Under the pieces are notes generated by a model. That model made no database searches, was not told the origin of the DNA, and worked only from the letters and a program-made list of their open reading frames with translations. Made by a program: the position numbers and the translations under genes. From Acropora yongei (Eukaryota; Cnidaria; Anthozoa; Scleractinia; Acroporidae), in the NCBI GenBank assembly GCA_014634225.1, contig BLFN01000048.1, forward strand, positions 1 to 12,500: a stretch of 12,500 bases of DNA, given 5' to 3'. Shown piece by piece: positions 1 through 6,829 of the stretch (its first letter is position 1; every line of letters begins with the position of its first letter).

Positions 1-59
1 TGCACGTTCAAATTAAAGGTAATTGGATAGACGGCCCGACCGAATTAAAATAACGGATA

Positions 60-355
60 GAAGGCGTTCCACCTCATTTGCAGATACCGCAGAAATGACA
101 TCGTCAACGTCTTTTTTGCCAAAACAACGGTTGAATCGGCGATGAGGCCAAAGCCCATTTTTCAACATCTTTCATTACGAAATTGACAATGACGGCGGCT
201 ATTGGACGATTCGGTGGACTGAGGGATCGACAGCTGGTTTTGCGGGTGTCCCGTACATTCTTGGCGTTACGGAATCCATTAAAAAATTTTGGGTTAGCCA
301 CAATGTTAAAGTTGCTCAAAATCCTTTTCAAACAGAGGGGTCTATCTTCTCTTAA
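60..355 (+). pseudogene. Short frameshifted protein-like open segment, unidentified
   Basis: Two adjacent frames on the plus strand look coding. One reads through about 67-180 and includes D-I-V-N-V-F-F-A-K-T-T-V-E-S-A. The other is open at 146-352 (69 codons, stop TAA at 353-355) and contains Y-E-I-D-N-D-G-G-Y-W-T-I-R-W-T-E-G followed by G-V-P-Y-I-L-G-V. The second frame has balanced, globular-looking composition with several Trp and Gly and no low complexity. A shift between the frames near 143-180 would join them, which suggests a decayed gene or a 3' coding end. There is no ATG at the start of the second frame, since a TGA lies at 143-145. The W-T-x-G-x-T-A-G-F-x-G-V-P stretch faintly recalls extracellular nidogen-type (NIDO) domains, but I do not recognise it with confidence. 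An opposite-strand reading of the same DNA is less protein-like. Confidence 0.3.
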
Positions 356-380
356 CCCATGCTATGGGCCGTGTACCTAG

Positions 381-810
381 GTGGCAACGGACTGACTCTG
401 TTTATTCCATCATGAGCCAATGAGACTCACAGTCAAGATGGCCGATAACCCTAATTTAATGATTAAGCCTAAGCCCTCGTTTCAGTAATTAGGCCTAACC
501 TATTTTAAAATTTTAGCTTTCATTTTATGGGTTTGGGTAACTGCACTAACTCGTTGACTAATTGACTGAAATGTTTTCATGGGATAAAAACCGTTTAATG
601 TGCTAACAATTAACAAATAATGCGCAATTTATGCAGATCTCTGTGAAGTGGACACACACTTAAGCCGGTGTTACTCTGTATTTACAGAACAATGCTTTGA
701 ACAACGTGGTATCAAAGGATGGAGCCACGCGGCACTCCGCCAAACGTGATAGCACTTGAAGCTTCTCGGATGGCCGAGAATTTGCAATTGTTAGTCCATC
801 GGATACCGAA
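381..810. other. Intergenic stretch, nothing recognised
   Basis: AT-rich DNA with frequent stops in all frames. I see no splice-like pairs, repeats or RNA genes in it. It separates the decayed open segment on the left from the poly(TTTC) tail of the SINE on the right. Confidence 0.5.
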
Positions 811-901
811 AGTTTCTTTCTTTCTTTCTTTATTTGATTGAGCAGGTTGAGTTTTCTGGCAGCTATTAGCTGATGTGGACCTGCTATACTTTCACAGAGG
901 C

Positions 902-969
<68 letters not shown>

Positions 970-1004
970 GGAATTGTAAACATTCAAGGGTTGTGAGACG
1001 GGGC

Positions 1005-1037
1005 CTACGGTTTATAGTCCTTATCCGAGACTACGGT

Positions 1038-1056
<19 letters not shown>
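1005..1056. repeat. 26-bp exact tandem duplication inside the SINE
   Basis: The unit beginning CTACGGTTTATAGTCC occupies 1005-1030 and is repeated without change at 1031-1056. Exact identity points to a recent duplication of part of the SINE body, perhaps by replication slippage. Confidence 0.95.
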
Positions 1057-1080
<24 letters not shown>

Positions 1081-1081
1081 A

Positions 1082-1136
<55 letters not shown>

Positions 1137-1143
<7 letters not shown>

Positions 1144-1226
1144 CCAGAGTCGAACTCACGACCCGCAGGGCAAACCGTTGCTCAACCAACTGAGCCAACT
1201 GAGCCAACTGAGCCACCGGTCCGCGG
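1137..1226 (-). promoter_or_regulatory. tRNA-like head of the SINE with internal Pol III A and B boxes
   Basis: On the minus strand the A-box core GGCTCAGTTGG occurs as a stuttered series (CTCAGTTGG repeated three times at about 1186-1216). The B-box core GTTCGACTC lies near 1148-1156. The extra copies widen the D-arm region, so this is not a functional tRNA. It may still act as an internal Pol III promoter if the boxes remain readable at the altered spacing. Confidence 0.65.
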
Positions 1227-1485
1227 TAGCTGCTTTCTGGTTCAGCTCACTGGTATTTTAGAGCCACATGTTACAGGCATTAGATAACACTTTTTTTAAT
1301 CGTATCTTATTCCTTTGTATTCATGCTAATTACACCTACAGGTCTCACTTGAGTTTAAATATTGTTTTGCATTTTGCTCATGGCTGCGAAGTTAGAAAGG
1401 CTTCTTAGCATTAAAACAAAAGAATTAAATTTGATCACCATTTAGGAGAAATGTCTCAGGGTGAAGTAGAACCGAAGGAAAATCG

Positions 1486-1751
1486 GGCAAGAACGTCATG
1501 GTAGCTCCCACATAGAGCACTATTAGTCAACCAAGTCATACATAATATCACAGAGAGTACAGTATACACTCGCTCAGTCACTTATCACTTACATACATTC
1601 CTATGCAAATACTTATAAATGTAAGTATTTGCATAGTAATGTATGTAAGCGATAAGTGACAGAGCGATTGTATGCTGTACTCTCTGTGATATTATATATG
1701 ACGTGGTTGACTATTAGTGCTCTATGTGGGAGCTACCATGACGTTCTTGCC
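1486..1751. mobile_element. Near-perfect 266-bp palindrome (foldback/MITE-type element)
   Basis: The left arm 1486-1615 and right arm 1622-1751 are reverse complements over 130 bp with about 8 mismatches, separated by a 6-nt loop (TAAATG). The termini read GGCAAGAACGTCATGG on each strand. No protein is encoded. Such near-complete symmetry is typical of foldback or palindromic MITE elements. A transcript through it would form a roughly 130-bp hairpin. I could not see a flanking target-site duplication: GAAAATCG lies on the left and AAGGATGT on the right. The symmetry stops exactly at 1486 and 1751, so the boundary is sharp. Confidence 0.9.
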
Positions 1752-1935
1752 AAGGATGTGGAGACAGTCGATCTACTTCTTCAAGGGATGCTCTCTCAGC
1801 TGCTGTATTGAGACGCGATTTATCGATGCGTACTTCTCTTTTTTTTGAAGCATGACCAATAGTGAAGAAATTATTTCCGTTACGGGAGGACGACGATGAA
1901 GTCAGAAATATCGCATAATACCATTGACCTTTTGT
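1714..1935 (-). pseudogene. Minus-strand open segment of protein-like composition ending in the palindrome
   Basis: On the minus strand, 73 codons are open from 1935 to 1717, bounded by TAA at 1938-1936 and TAA at 1716-1714. The reading includes a serine run, then a charged stretch K-K-R-E-V-R-I-D-K-S-R-L-N-T-A-A-E-R-A-S, and L-E-E-V-D-R-L-S-P-H-P-W near the end. The last part reads into the right arm of the palindrome, so the natural end, if this is coding, was probably replaced by the insertion. There is no in-frame ATG. I do not recognise the sequence. Other frames here are also unusually open because the stretch has fewer stops, so chance remains a strong alternative. Confidence 0.25.
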
Positions 1936-1958
1936 TTACCCAATGCTTGGAAGCCGCC

Positions 1959-2051
1959 ATGACGGGGACCTCTTCCGCATGAAGAAAAGTTGTTTTCGGA
2001 GGGAACCTTTTAGGTGATTGGACGCTCTTTTTCTTGGAAACAAACGTTACG
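1959..2051 (+). CDS. Candidate first exon with strong start context and one in-frame TGA
   Basis: The ATG at 1959 sits in GCCGCCATGACGG, an excellent match to the animal start context. The frame runs for 31 codons to 2051, where ACG|GTAAGT is a consensus splice donor. Codon 8 is TGA (1980-1982). After it the frame stays open and reads R-K-V-V-F-G-G-N-L-L-G-D-W-T-L-F-F. This exon joins in phase 0 to the open exon at 2160. The TGA could be a real stop, which would make a seven-codon upstream ORF before a non-coding exon. It could also be a disabling mutation, an error, or (least likely) a recoded codon. I do not recognise the protein. Confidence 0.3.
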
Positions 2052-2159
2052 GTAAGTCATAAACTCTGAATAACGAATTGGTGTCCAATTTGTTGATTGC
2101 ATCCATGTAAAGGCTGACCAACCTTGTGTTTCGTTTCCTTCGTGTTCTCTGTCTTTTAG

Positions 2160-2282
2160 AAACTTTCGATTGTCGACGTAACCTGTTGCATTAAAGTTGA
2201 GACACTATTGCTCAAATTTTGGCCGAACGTTGTTTATAATGTCTCTCAAAACAAAACACTGCGTGGCTTATTATTCTTTTAG
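2160..2282 (+). CDS. Candidate second exon, open to a TAG stop
   Basis: A pyrimidine-rich tract (TTCTCTGTCTTTTAG, ending 2159) is followed by 40 open codons from 2160 to the TAG at 2280-2282. The intron implied by the donor at 2052 is 108 nt with GT...AG ends, a plausible short animal intron. The encoded stretch is hydrophobic with two adjacent Cys near its ninth to tenth residue. Forty open codons alone are not improbable in random DNA. The support comes from donor, acceptor and phase agreeing. No family recognised. Confidence 0.3.
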   Translation, partial: KLSIVDVTCCIKVETLLLKFWPNVVYNVSQNKTLRGLLFF

Positions 2283-2544
2283 TTTTATTTTTGAGACCTC
2301 CATGTTTCATTTCTTCGCGATCGAGCATCATCTCACGTCTACGCGTGTAGCGGAAATTTTCTTCAGGCAGTAGCAGCATAAGTTATAGGTTTTGAGGTAC
2401 CCTTTTTCATCTAACCGTTGAGTTATTGCTGTAATACGTGGAGGATATCATGTAAGTGCTGTATTTGCGTAATTCGTCAGATAGACGGAAATTTCATATC
2501 CAGATTCAACTAACGAATATTCAAGCAAGAAGTAAAAAGTTGGT
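2283..2544. other. Unassigned AT-rich stretch
   Basis: No open frame, repeat or RNA gene is supported here. One donor-like ATGTAAGT is present near 2450 without a partner exon. Confidence 0.5.
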
Positions 2545-2695
2545 CATATCAAACGAGCTGATAAAGGTGGAATTACCACCGTGAAAGATTTGAAAGGCTG
2601 ACGTTTCGGGCATTCGCCCTTCGTCAGAGCGATAAAACCAAATTTTTATTCTTCTCTCCCCCGACACTCCGACACAGCAGCGCAGTTCCTTTAAT
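2545..2695. mobile_element. Penelope-like element terminal fragment with a hammerhead-like motif
   Basis: The stretch contains a GGTGG/CCACC mini-hairpin (about 2567-2581) and the compact fold at 2598-2627. After these come AAAACCAAATTTTTATTC and a C-rich CCCCCGACACTCCGAC segment. I recall this combination from repeat ends of cnidarian Penelope-like retroelements, whose terminal repeats carry hammerhead ribozyme motifs. The boundaries are approximate, and the right edge is set by the start of the tandem repeat at 2702. It may or may not belong to the same insertion as the GIY-YIG remnant about 1.5 kb downstream. Confidence 0.55.
2598..2627 (-). ncRNA. Hammerhead-ribozyme-like core
   Basis: On the minus strand, CTGACGA (2627-2621) matches the conserved CUGANGA box. 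A GGGC/GCCC stem with a small loop follows as stem II, then GAAA (2607-2604) and CGTC. The flanking CGCT before and AGCC after can form part of stem I. Catalytic hammerheads need a stem III between GAAA and the cleavage triplet. Here C and GTC are adjacent with no room for a loop, so this copy would at best act as a dimer, or is a degenerate relic. Penelope-like elements are known to carry minimal hammerheads, which fits the surrounding fragment. Confidence 0.55.
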
Positions 2696-2701
2696 TATTT
2701 A

Positions 2702-3647
2702 TTTAATGTACCCAAATCTATAGTAGCATCATTATGGTTTTCAAAACAATTTAGAAGCTTCAAACATGCCTCAAGCATATCAGGCCTGGTCATCTGTGAA
2801 ACGACTAGATTCACTGATGGGGGGGGCACTCTTATGTTCGGCAAACTAATCTATCTACAATTCTTTTGTTAATTGGTCTGATAAAGGTTTTCTTGGCAAA
2901 AAATGTGCACGACACACAAAATGTGCATGACACACACAGTCTCTATTTTTAGACGAAAGTCGGTGCCTTACAAACAAGCGTTGCTCACTGATGTATTTAT
3001 CACTTATTCTTGAGCATGATGGAACTAAAGATGATCTTAGCTTGTGTATGAAAAACTTGTAGATGATGGATCTTTTGCGAGAAAACTTCTAAAATCTTAC
3101 TTGAAAATTGTATATTTCTTTATGAATCCAAATCTATACTAGCATCACTATGGTTTTCAAAGGAATTTAGAAGCTTCAACCATGCCTCAAGTGTCTCAGG
3201 CCTGGTCATCAGTGAAACGACTAGATTCACTGATGACCCAGCATGGCACTCTTATGTTCGGCATACTACTCTATCTACAATTATTCTTTTGTTAATTGGT
3301 ATGATAAAGTTTTGCTTGGCAAAAAAATGTGCACGACACTCAAGTTTGTTCCACATGATTAAATAAAGTCTCTATTTGCTCACAAAAGTCGGCGACTTAG
3401 AAACAAACATTGCTCACTGATGTATTTATCACATAACCTTGATGGAACTCAAGACGATCTTGTGTACGAAAAACTTGTAGATGATGGATCTTTTGCAAGA
3501 GAACTAATCGAATCTTACTTGAAAATTTTTTATTTCTTAATGTATCCAAATCTTTAGTAGCATCATTATGGTTTTCAAAGCAATTTAGCAGCTTCAACCA
3601 TGCTTCAAGCATCTCAGGCCCGGTCATCAGTGAAACAACTATATTCC
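2702..3647. repeat. Tandem repeat, about 417-bp unit, roughly 2.25 copies
   Basis: Three successive copies start at about 2702, 3119 and 3537. The marker CCAAATCT recurs with spacing of 416 and 418 bp. Shared blocks include ATGGTTTTCAAA, CATGCCTCAAG, AAATGTGCACGACAC, and GCTCACTGATGTATTTATCAC. The third copy stops near 3647. The copies differ by scattered substitutions and small indels, so the array is not recent. Each full unit has an internal inverted repeat: in copy 2, GGTCATCAGTGAA at 3204-3216 pairs with 3226-3238. One minus-strand frame (M-T-x-P-x-x-L-E-A-x-L-K-L-L-N) is kept across copies but has a stop in copy 2, so it is not clearly coding. Confidence 0.9.
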
Positions 3648-4183
3648 GATAAATGCTGAAGTTAAATGATAGATAAAGTTTTATGATTTGATTGCATCCT
3701 GCATGATGGATGAATGGTGATGTTGTTCACCTTAGTAAAAATTTGCCTCGGGCAACTTGCTGACAATAGCTGTTCAACTTGCCTTTGTAGGCACCATCTA
3801 AGTAATAAACTGTGATCCCTGCTTTGAACTCTCACATTTCTTGTCAAACTTTTCAGATTTTTTAACAAAGAAATGTTTTCTTGAATATTCTAGCATGATG
3901 GATGAATGATGATGTTCATGTTTGTGTAAACTCGCTTAAAGCAACATGCCCACTGTAGCTGATCTATAGTTTTATCATGGTTTAGGCAACTTTTGTATGG
4001 CTCAATGAAGGTGCACATCGACCGTCATCTTCGCCTGATCTTTTCACTGCGGAATGTGATAACCTGAAAGAGATCTTTTCTCAAGCTTAAGTACCCCTAG
4101 GGACTCATTCATTCTACGATAAACAGATTCATTGAGTCACATGACCAAGAGCAAACATTTTATATTCAAGTTTTTTTTTTAAG
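3648..4183. repeat. Spacer with a diverged 191-bp-offset duplication
   Basis: GCATGATGGATGAATG at 3701 recurs at 3893. Each is followed by a related series (GTTCA, AAA-TTGCC or AAACTCGC, GCAAC, TGCC or TGCT, GTAGCTG or ATAGCTG). This suggests an old duplication with a spacing near 191 bp. No coding frame is convincing. A poly(T) run at 4171-4180 immediately precedes the Penelope-like coding remnant. Confidence 0.5.
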
Positions 4184-4657
4184 CCCGTTCGGATTACTTT
4201 ACCCTTTAAAGATCAGCGATCAGCCAACGAAGACAGCTATCCGATCTTGCGAAGAAAATTAGCAGCGACTTGCCCAGTGTTTACAAGCAAGAAAATTGCT
4301 GATGAGATCAAAGTGACATAACCCAAACTACCTGACATTAGTGAACAATGTGTTGTTTATAAATACAAACGTGATCTGTTTGATGCAGGTTATGTGGGCT
4401 ATAAATGCCGACACCTATTTCAGTGCATTAGTGAACATAAGCATTCTGTCATTGGTAAACACCTGCAGGACATACACAATCTGAGGAACAAAGATCTCCA
4501 TGACCAATTTACAATCCTCAAGAAATGCTGTCGGAAGCTGGATTGTTTAATTTATGAAATGCTCTTCATCAAAAACAAAAAACCAGCACTAAACACTCAA
4601 TCTGACTGCATTAAAGCCGACCCTTCTTGTGTTTATTTCAGGCTATGCAAACACTGA
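4184..4657 (+). pseudogene. Penelope-like retroelement, C-terminal GIY-YIG endonuclease remnant
   Basis: One frame runs from 4184 to the TAA at 4655-4657, with a single in-frame TAA at 4319-4321. The upstream part contains P-F-K-D-Q-R-S-A-N, a linker typical of Penelope polyproteins ahead of the endonuclease. The downstream part has V-V-Y (4352-4360) and Y-V-G (4391-4399), the two halves of the GIY-YIG signature. It continues with C-R-H-L, H-K-H-S-V-I-G-K-H-L, L-D-C-L-I-Y-E-M-L-F-I-K and a final L-N-T-Q-S-D. In the family this nuclease domain nicks target DNA for reverse-transcriptase-primed insertion. The Cys pair I expect just before the Y-V-G half is absent here, and no reverse transcriptase lies upstream. 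The copy is therefore 5'-truncated and dead. The in-frame ATG at 4394 is internal and not a real start. Confidence 0.88.
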
Positions 4658-4946
4658 AAACGTTTTCTATTGCTTAAATATCGCTGCTCTTTATTCTTAA
4701 ATACTGATCGAAAACCATTGTTACTTAGATTATTATTTTTGTGGAAATTTTCCACTCTGTGTACCTTGATTAATTTTTGACATTTTCCACTCTATACAAG
4801 CATTATTCAGGCCTGTACAATTATTAAAATCTAGCCTTTTTATAAGCAGCACTTTTGTTTGAAAAAGTTTTTTATGAGCTTCATACAGTTTTATTGCAAT
4901 TCAAAATGTTTGTATTTAATTAAAGGTTTATTTTTTTTGTACCTGA
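4658..4946. other. AT-rich spacer after the Penelope-like remnant
   Basis: Poly(A)/poly(T)-rich DNA with no supported gene. A short repeated phrase, TTTTCCACTCT, occurs near 4747 and 4783. Confidence 0.5.
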
Positions 4947-5099
4947 GAAGAGAACAGCTATTTAACAATATTGTTCCACCATCAGGAAGAAGCTGCTGGT
5001 CCAAAGCCAAAAAATGCTTGTCCAAAACGTTTTAAACAACAACATTGGAATAAAACTAGCATAAAATGTTCTCTGTGCTCGACTCAGTTTAGGGGCTAG
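4947..5099 (+). CDS. Candidate exon, lysine- and cysteine-rich, unidentified
   Basis: The frame is open for 50 codons from 4947 to the TAG at 5097-5099. A possible splice acceptor, TTGTTCCACCATCAG, ends at 4985. From there the reading starts E-E-A-A-G-P-K-P-K-N-A-C-P-K-R-F and ends with a C-S-L-C pair. The composition (basic, Pro, Cys-x-x-Cys) looks more like protein than noise, for instance a small zinc-binding or DNA-binding tail. I cannot name a family, and there is no ATG or clear partner exon. A second frame, 5102-5215 (38 codons, stop TAA at 5216), follows immediately and is also protein-like, which would fit a frameshifted relic. Confidence 0.25.
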   Translation, partial: EENSYLTILFHHQEEAAGPKPKNACPKRFKQQHWNKTSIKCSLCSTQFRG

Positions 5100-5218
5100 G
5101 GACTGAGATAAACCCAAATGACCCAGGTTACAAAGCCTTTCATGGATGTTATCAGCAGAGACAAAGCATTGTTTCAAGGCATTGCAATTTGTTGGACTGT
5201 TTAGCCTTCTTTTGTTAA

Positions 5219-5953
5219 GTAGGAACCTTCATTTTTTCATGAATGGATAAATTTACATCTTGGCAAAGGTTTTTGTCAGTTTTAATTTGTGTTAGTATTT
5301 GTGGGCAGAGAGAAATGTGCTTGTCGCATAGACAAGTTGTGTCAAAGATTTACTGGTCGGAATCAAATTTCTACTTGTCCTGGACAACTGGACAGAGGTT
5401 TTGTTGCACCCTGTGTGTTTTACATAGAGATCAGTATCTTAAATGAAAAAAAGGAAAAGGGTACCGGTAACTTACAATAATTATTTAAGTGCTGAAAACA
5501 CTACCCACATGCATATGCGCACTATGTGTGTCTATTTTTAATGTTAATAAATAGATTTCGGATACTAACCAACAATCCAAAACAAACAAACATACATAGT
5601 GATGATTTGACTGGACTTTGAGACTTTGTTGTCATTGTCTTTTTTGCTTTTGGGAAGGAAAAAGGCCTTTACACTTTATTACTGTACATCAGCATTTGAA
5701 ACAAAATTTCTTTGTTAAATATTGAATTGAAAACTGATGCATGTTCTGTCATGAGAAATAATTTAAAACCGTGATAAAAACAATGAGAACTCATTAAGTT
5801 TGTTTGTTTGGCACGTGACAAATTAGGTGAGAACTTTTTCGATTTCCATAGAATATTGTTTAAATGTATTATGATACGCATCAACAACAAAGAACAGAAA
5901 ACACTAACAAAACTGTGAGCTTCAGTACTTCTGTGCAAGTGAAACGTCTATCA
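5219..5953. other. AT-rich stretch without a supported gene
   Basis: Two overlapping plus-strand open frames (5243-5446 and 5289-5480) give Cys-rich peptides of 67 and 63 codons. Neither has matching splice signals or a recognisable motif, and they compete for the same DNA. GGCACGTGACA at about 5811-5821 is an E-box-like CACGTG site. I see no repeats beyond low-complexity AT. Confidence 0.45.
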
Positions 5954-5990
5954 GACCAAGGAACAAGTCATTATGACTTGTTCCTTGGTC
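5954..5990. repeat. 37-bp perfect palindrome with 3-nt loop
   Basis: GACCAAGGAACAAGTCA at 5954-5970 is the exact reverse complement of 5974-5990, with TTA between. Perfect 17-bp arms around a 3-nt loop could extrude as a cruciform, or fold as a tight RNA hairpin if transcribed. No T-run follows, so it does not look like a transcription terminator. Confidence 0.95.
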
Positions 5991-6148
5991 TCAGTGTCAC
6001 ATTGGGACAATTCATCCTCTTATTAAAAACAGACCTGTTCGGATTCTTCAATGGTTTCAGATAATGGAGTTGTCTTAAAGTGCCTATAACCCCCAGTATA
6101 ATTTTTCGTTGAAGTAATATTTGAATTTTCCTAGAACAAGTGTTGCAG

Positions 6149-6245
6149 GAATTTGCATACCTGATGACAAAGGATATTTGAAGTGCAAAGCAGATTGTGA
6201 AGTCAAACACGGAATAGACCCATGCTTCTTAAAGCTTGGTCACAG
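6149..6245 (+). CDS. Candidate internal exon with several cysteines
   Basis: The acceptor-like TGTTGCAG ends at 6148. The donor-like CACAG|GTTAGA follows 6245. Between them a 97-nt segment is open in the frame G-I-C-I-P-D-D-K-G-Y-L-K-C-K-A-D-C and continues with D-P-C-F-L-K-L-G-H. Four Cys in 32 residues suggest a secreted or extracellular disulfide module, but no known domain is clear. The polypyrimidine tract is poor. I saw no neighbouring exon that joins in phase. Confidence 0.3.
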
Positions 6246-6829
6246 GTTAGAAAAAATGAGAATCACCTCGTGAATTTTACCCGGGCCACTTTTGCCTAAT
6301 GGTAACCACTAGCATGCATAAGGGCCATTTACATCAACAAGTTTGTCGCACGACATGAAAATCTATTTTATTGAAAATGTTCTTTAGATAAAAAACAATG
6401 TTTAATGAATAATGTGAAAAGAGAAAATGTTAGGGAATCCCGCATTTTGAACAGTTGAGAATTTTCAAATCTAGATAACGTAAATATTGGGTGACAAATG
6501 TTATTTGAAACATTCTGTTTTGTCGCATCATACATCAAAGCAGTGATAAACTTCCTTGTAATGAGTTTTAAATATTTGTCGGGAAATATTTGAAGTTTTC
6601 TGTAGCGAGTGCAAAATGACTTTCACTGTTATAAGTAAACAATTATAAATATCAACTTGCTTTACTTTTTAGTTTCATTGTAAAATACTCAACAAAATTT
6701 AAAGTGTTTCATTGGTCAATAATGAGAGCATAAATAGATTATATAGTACAAGTGGAGGTTATAAAGTGCAATACAAAAGTTGCCATGGAAACTATAGGGA
6801 AAGTGCAAAATTTGAAGACAAAAAGCAAA
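6246..6829. other. AT-rich stretch without a supported gene
   Basis: Very AT-rich DNA with stops in all frames. No repeat or RNA gene is recognised before the open frame at 6830. Confidence 0.5.

Larger units (their letters stand above)
811..1226 (-). mobile_element. tRNA-derived SINE, about 415 bp, minus strand
   Basis: Read on the minus strand, the element starts near 1226 with a tRNA-like head. It carries an A-box-like TGGCTCAGTTGG and a B-box-like GAGTTCGACTC, and an acceptor-like GGACCGG is matched by CCGGACC with one mismatch. A unique body follows, including GGGACGTTAAAGAACCC near 955-971. The element ends in a simple AAAGAAAGAAAGAAAG tail (TTTC repeats on the plus strand at about 812-832). 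This order of Pol III promoter head, body and short simple-repeat tail is the known plan of tRNA SINEs. Two internal duplications mark this copy: extra A-box-side repeats at 1187-1215 and a 26-bp exact tandem duplication at 1005-1056. I did not find clear target-site duplications. A 107-codon minus-strand open frame across 660-983 is only the SINE body read as protein. Confidence 0.85.

Noticed and set aside
183..380. 65-codon plus-strand frame with ATG
   Set aside because: It is off-frame to the more protein-like 146-352 reading and has no recognisable features.
660..983. 107-codon minus-strand open frame
   Set aside because: Most of it is the SINE body and tail translated; the K/E-rich part is the AAAG simple repeat.
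1137..1226. Functional tRNA gene
   Set aside because: The D-arm region is expanded by repeats and stems are mismatched; it is continuous with a SINE body and tail.
3207..3240. GAAAC and CTGATGA in the satellite as a hammerhead ribozyme
   Set aside because: The boxes are in the wrong order and spacing: no stem II followed by GAAA after CTGATGA, and no NUH cleavage triplet in place.
3397..3627. 76-codon minus-strand frame across the satellite
   Set aside because: The same frame carries a stop in the second repeat unit, and its apparent conservation follows from repeat identity.
3662..3868. 68-codon minus-strand frame
   Set aside because: It lies in the diverged 191-bp-offset duplication and shows no family pattern or splice support.
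5243..5480. Overlapping 67- and 63-codon plus-strand frames with many Cys
   Set aside because: They compete for the same DNA, have no splice or start support and match nothing I know.
5669..5938. 89-codon minus-strand frame
   Set aside because: Low-information composition with no motif; expected by chance at this AT content.
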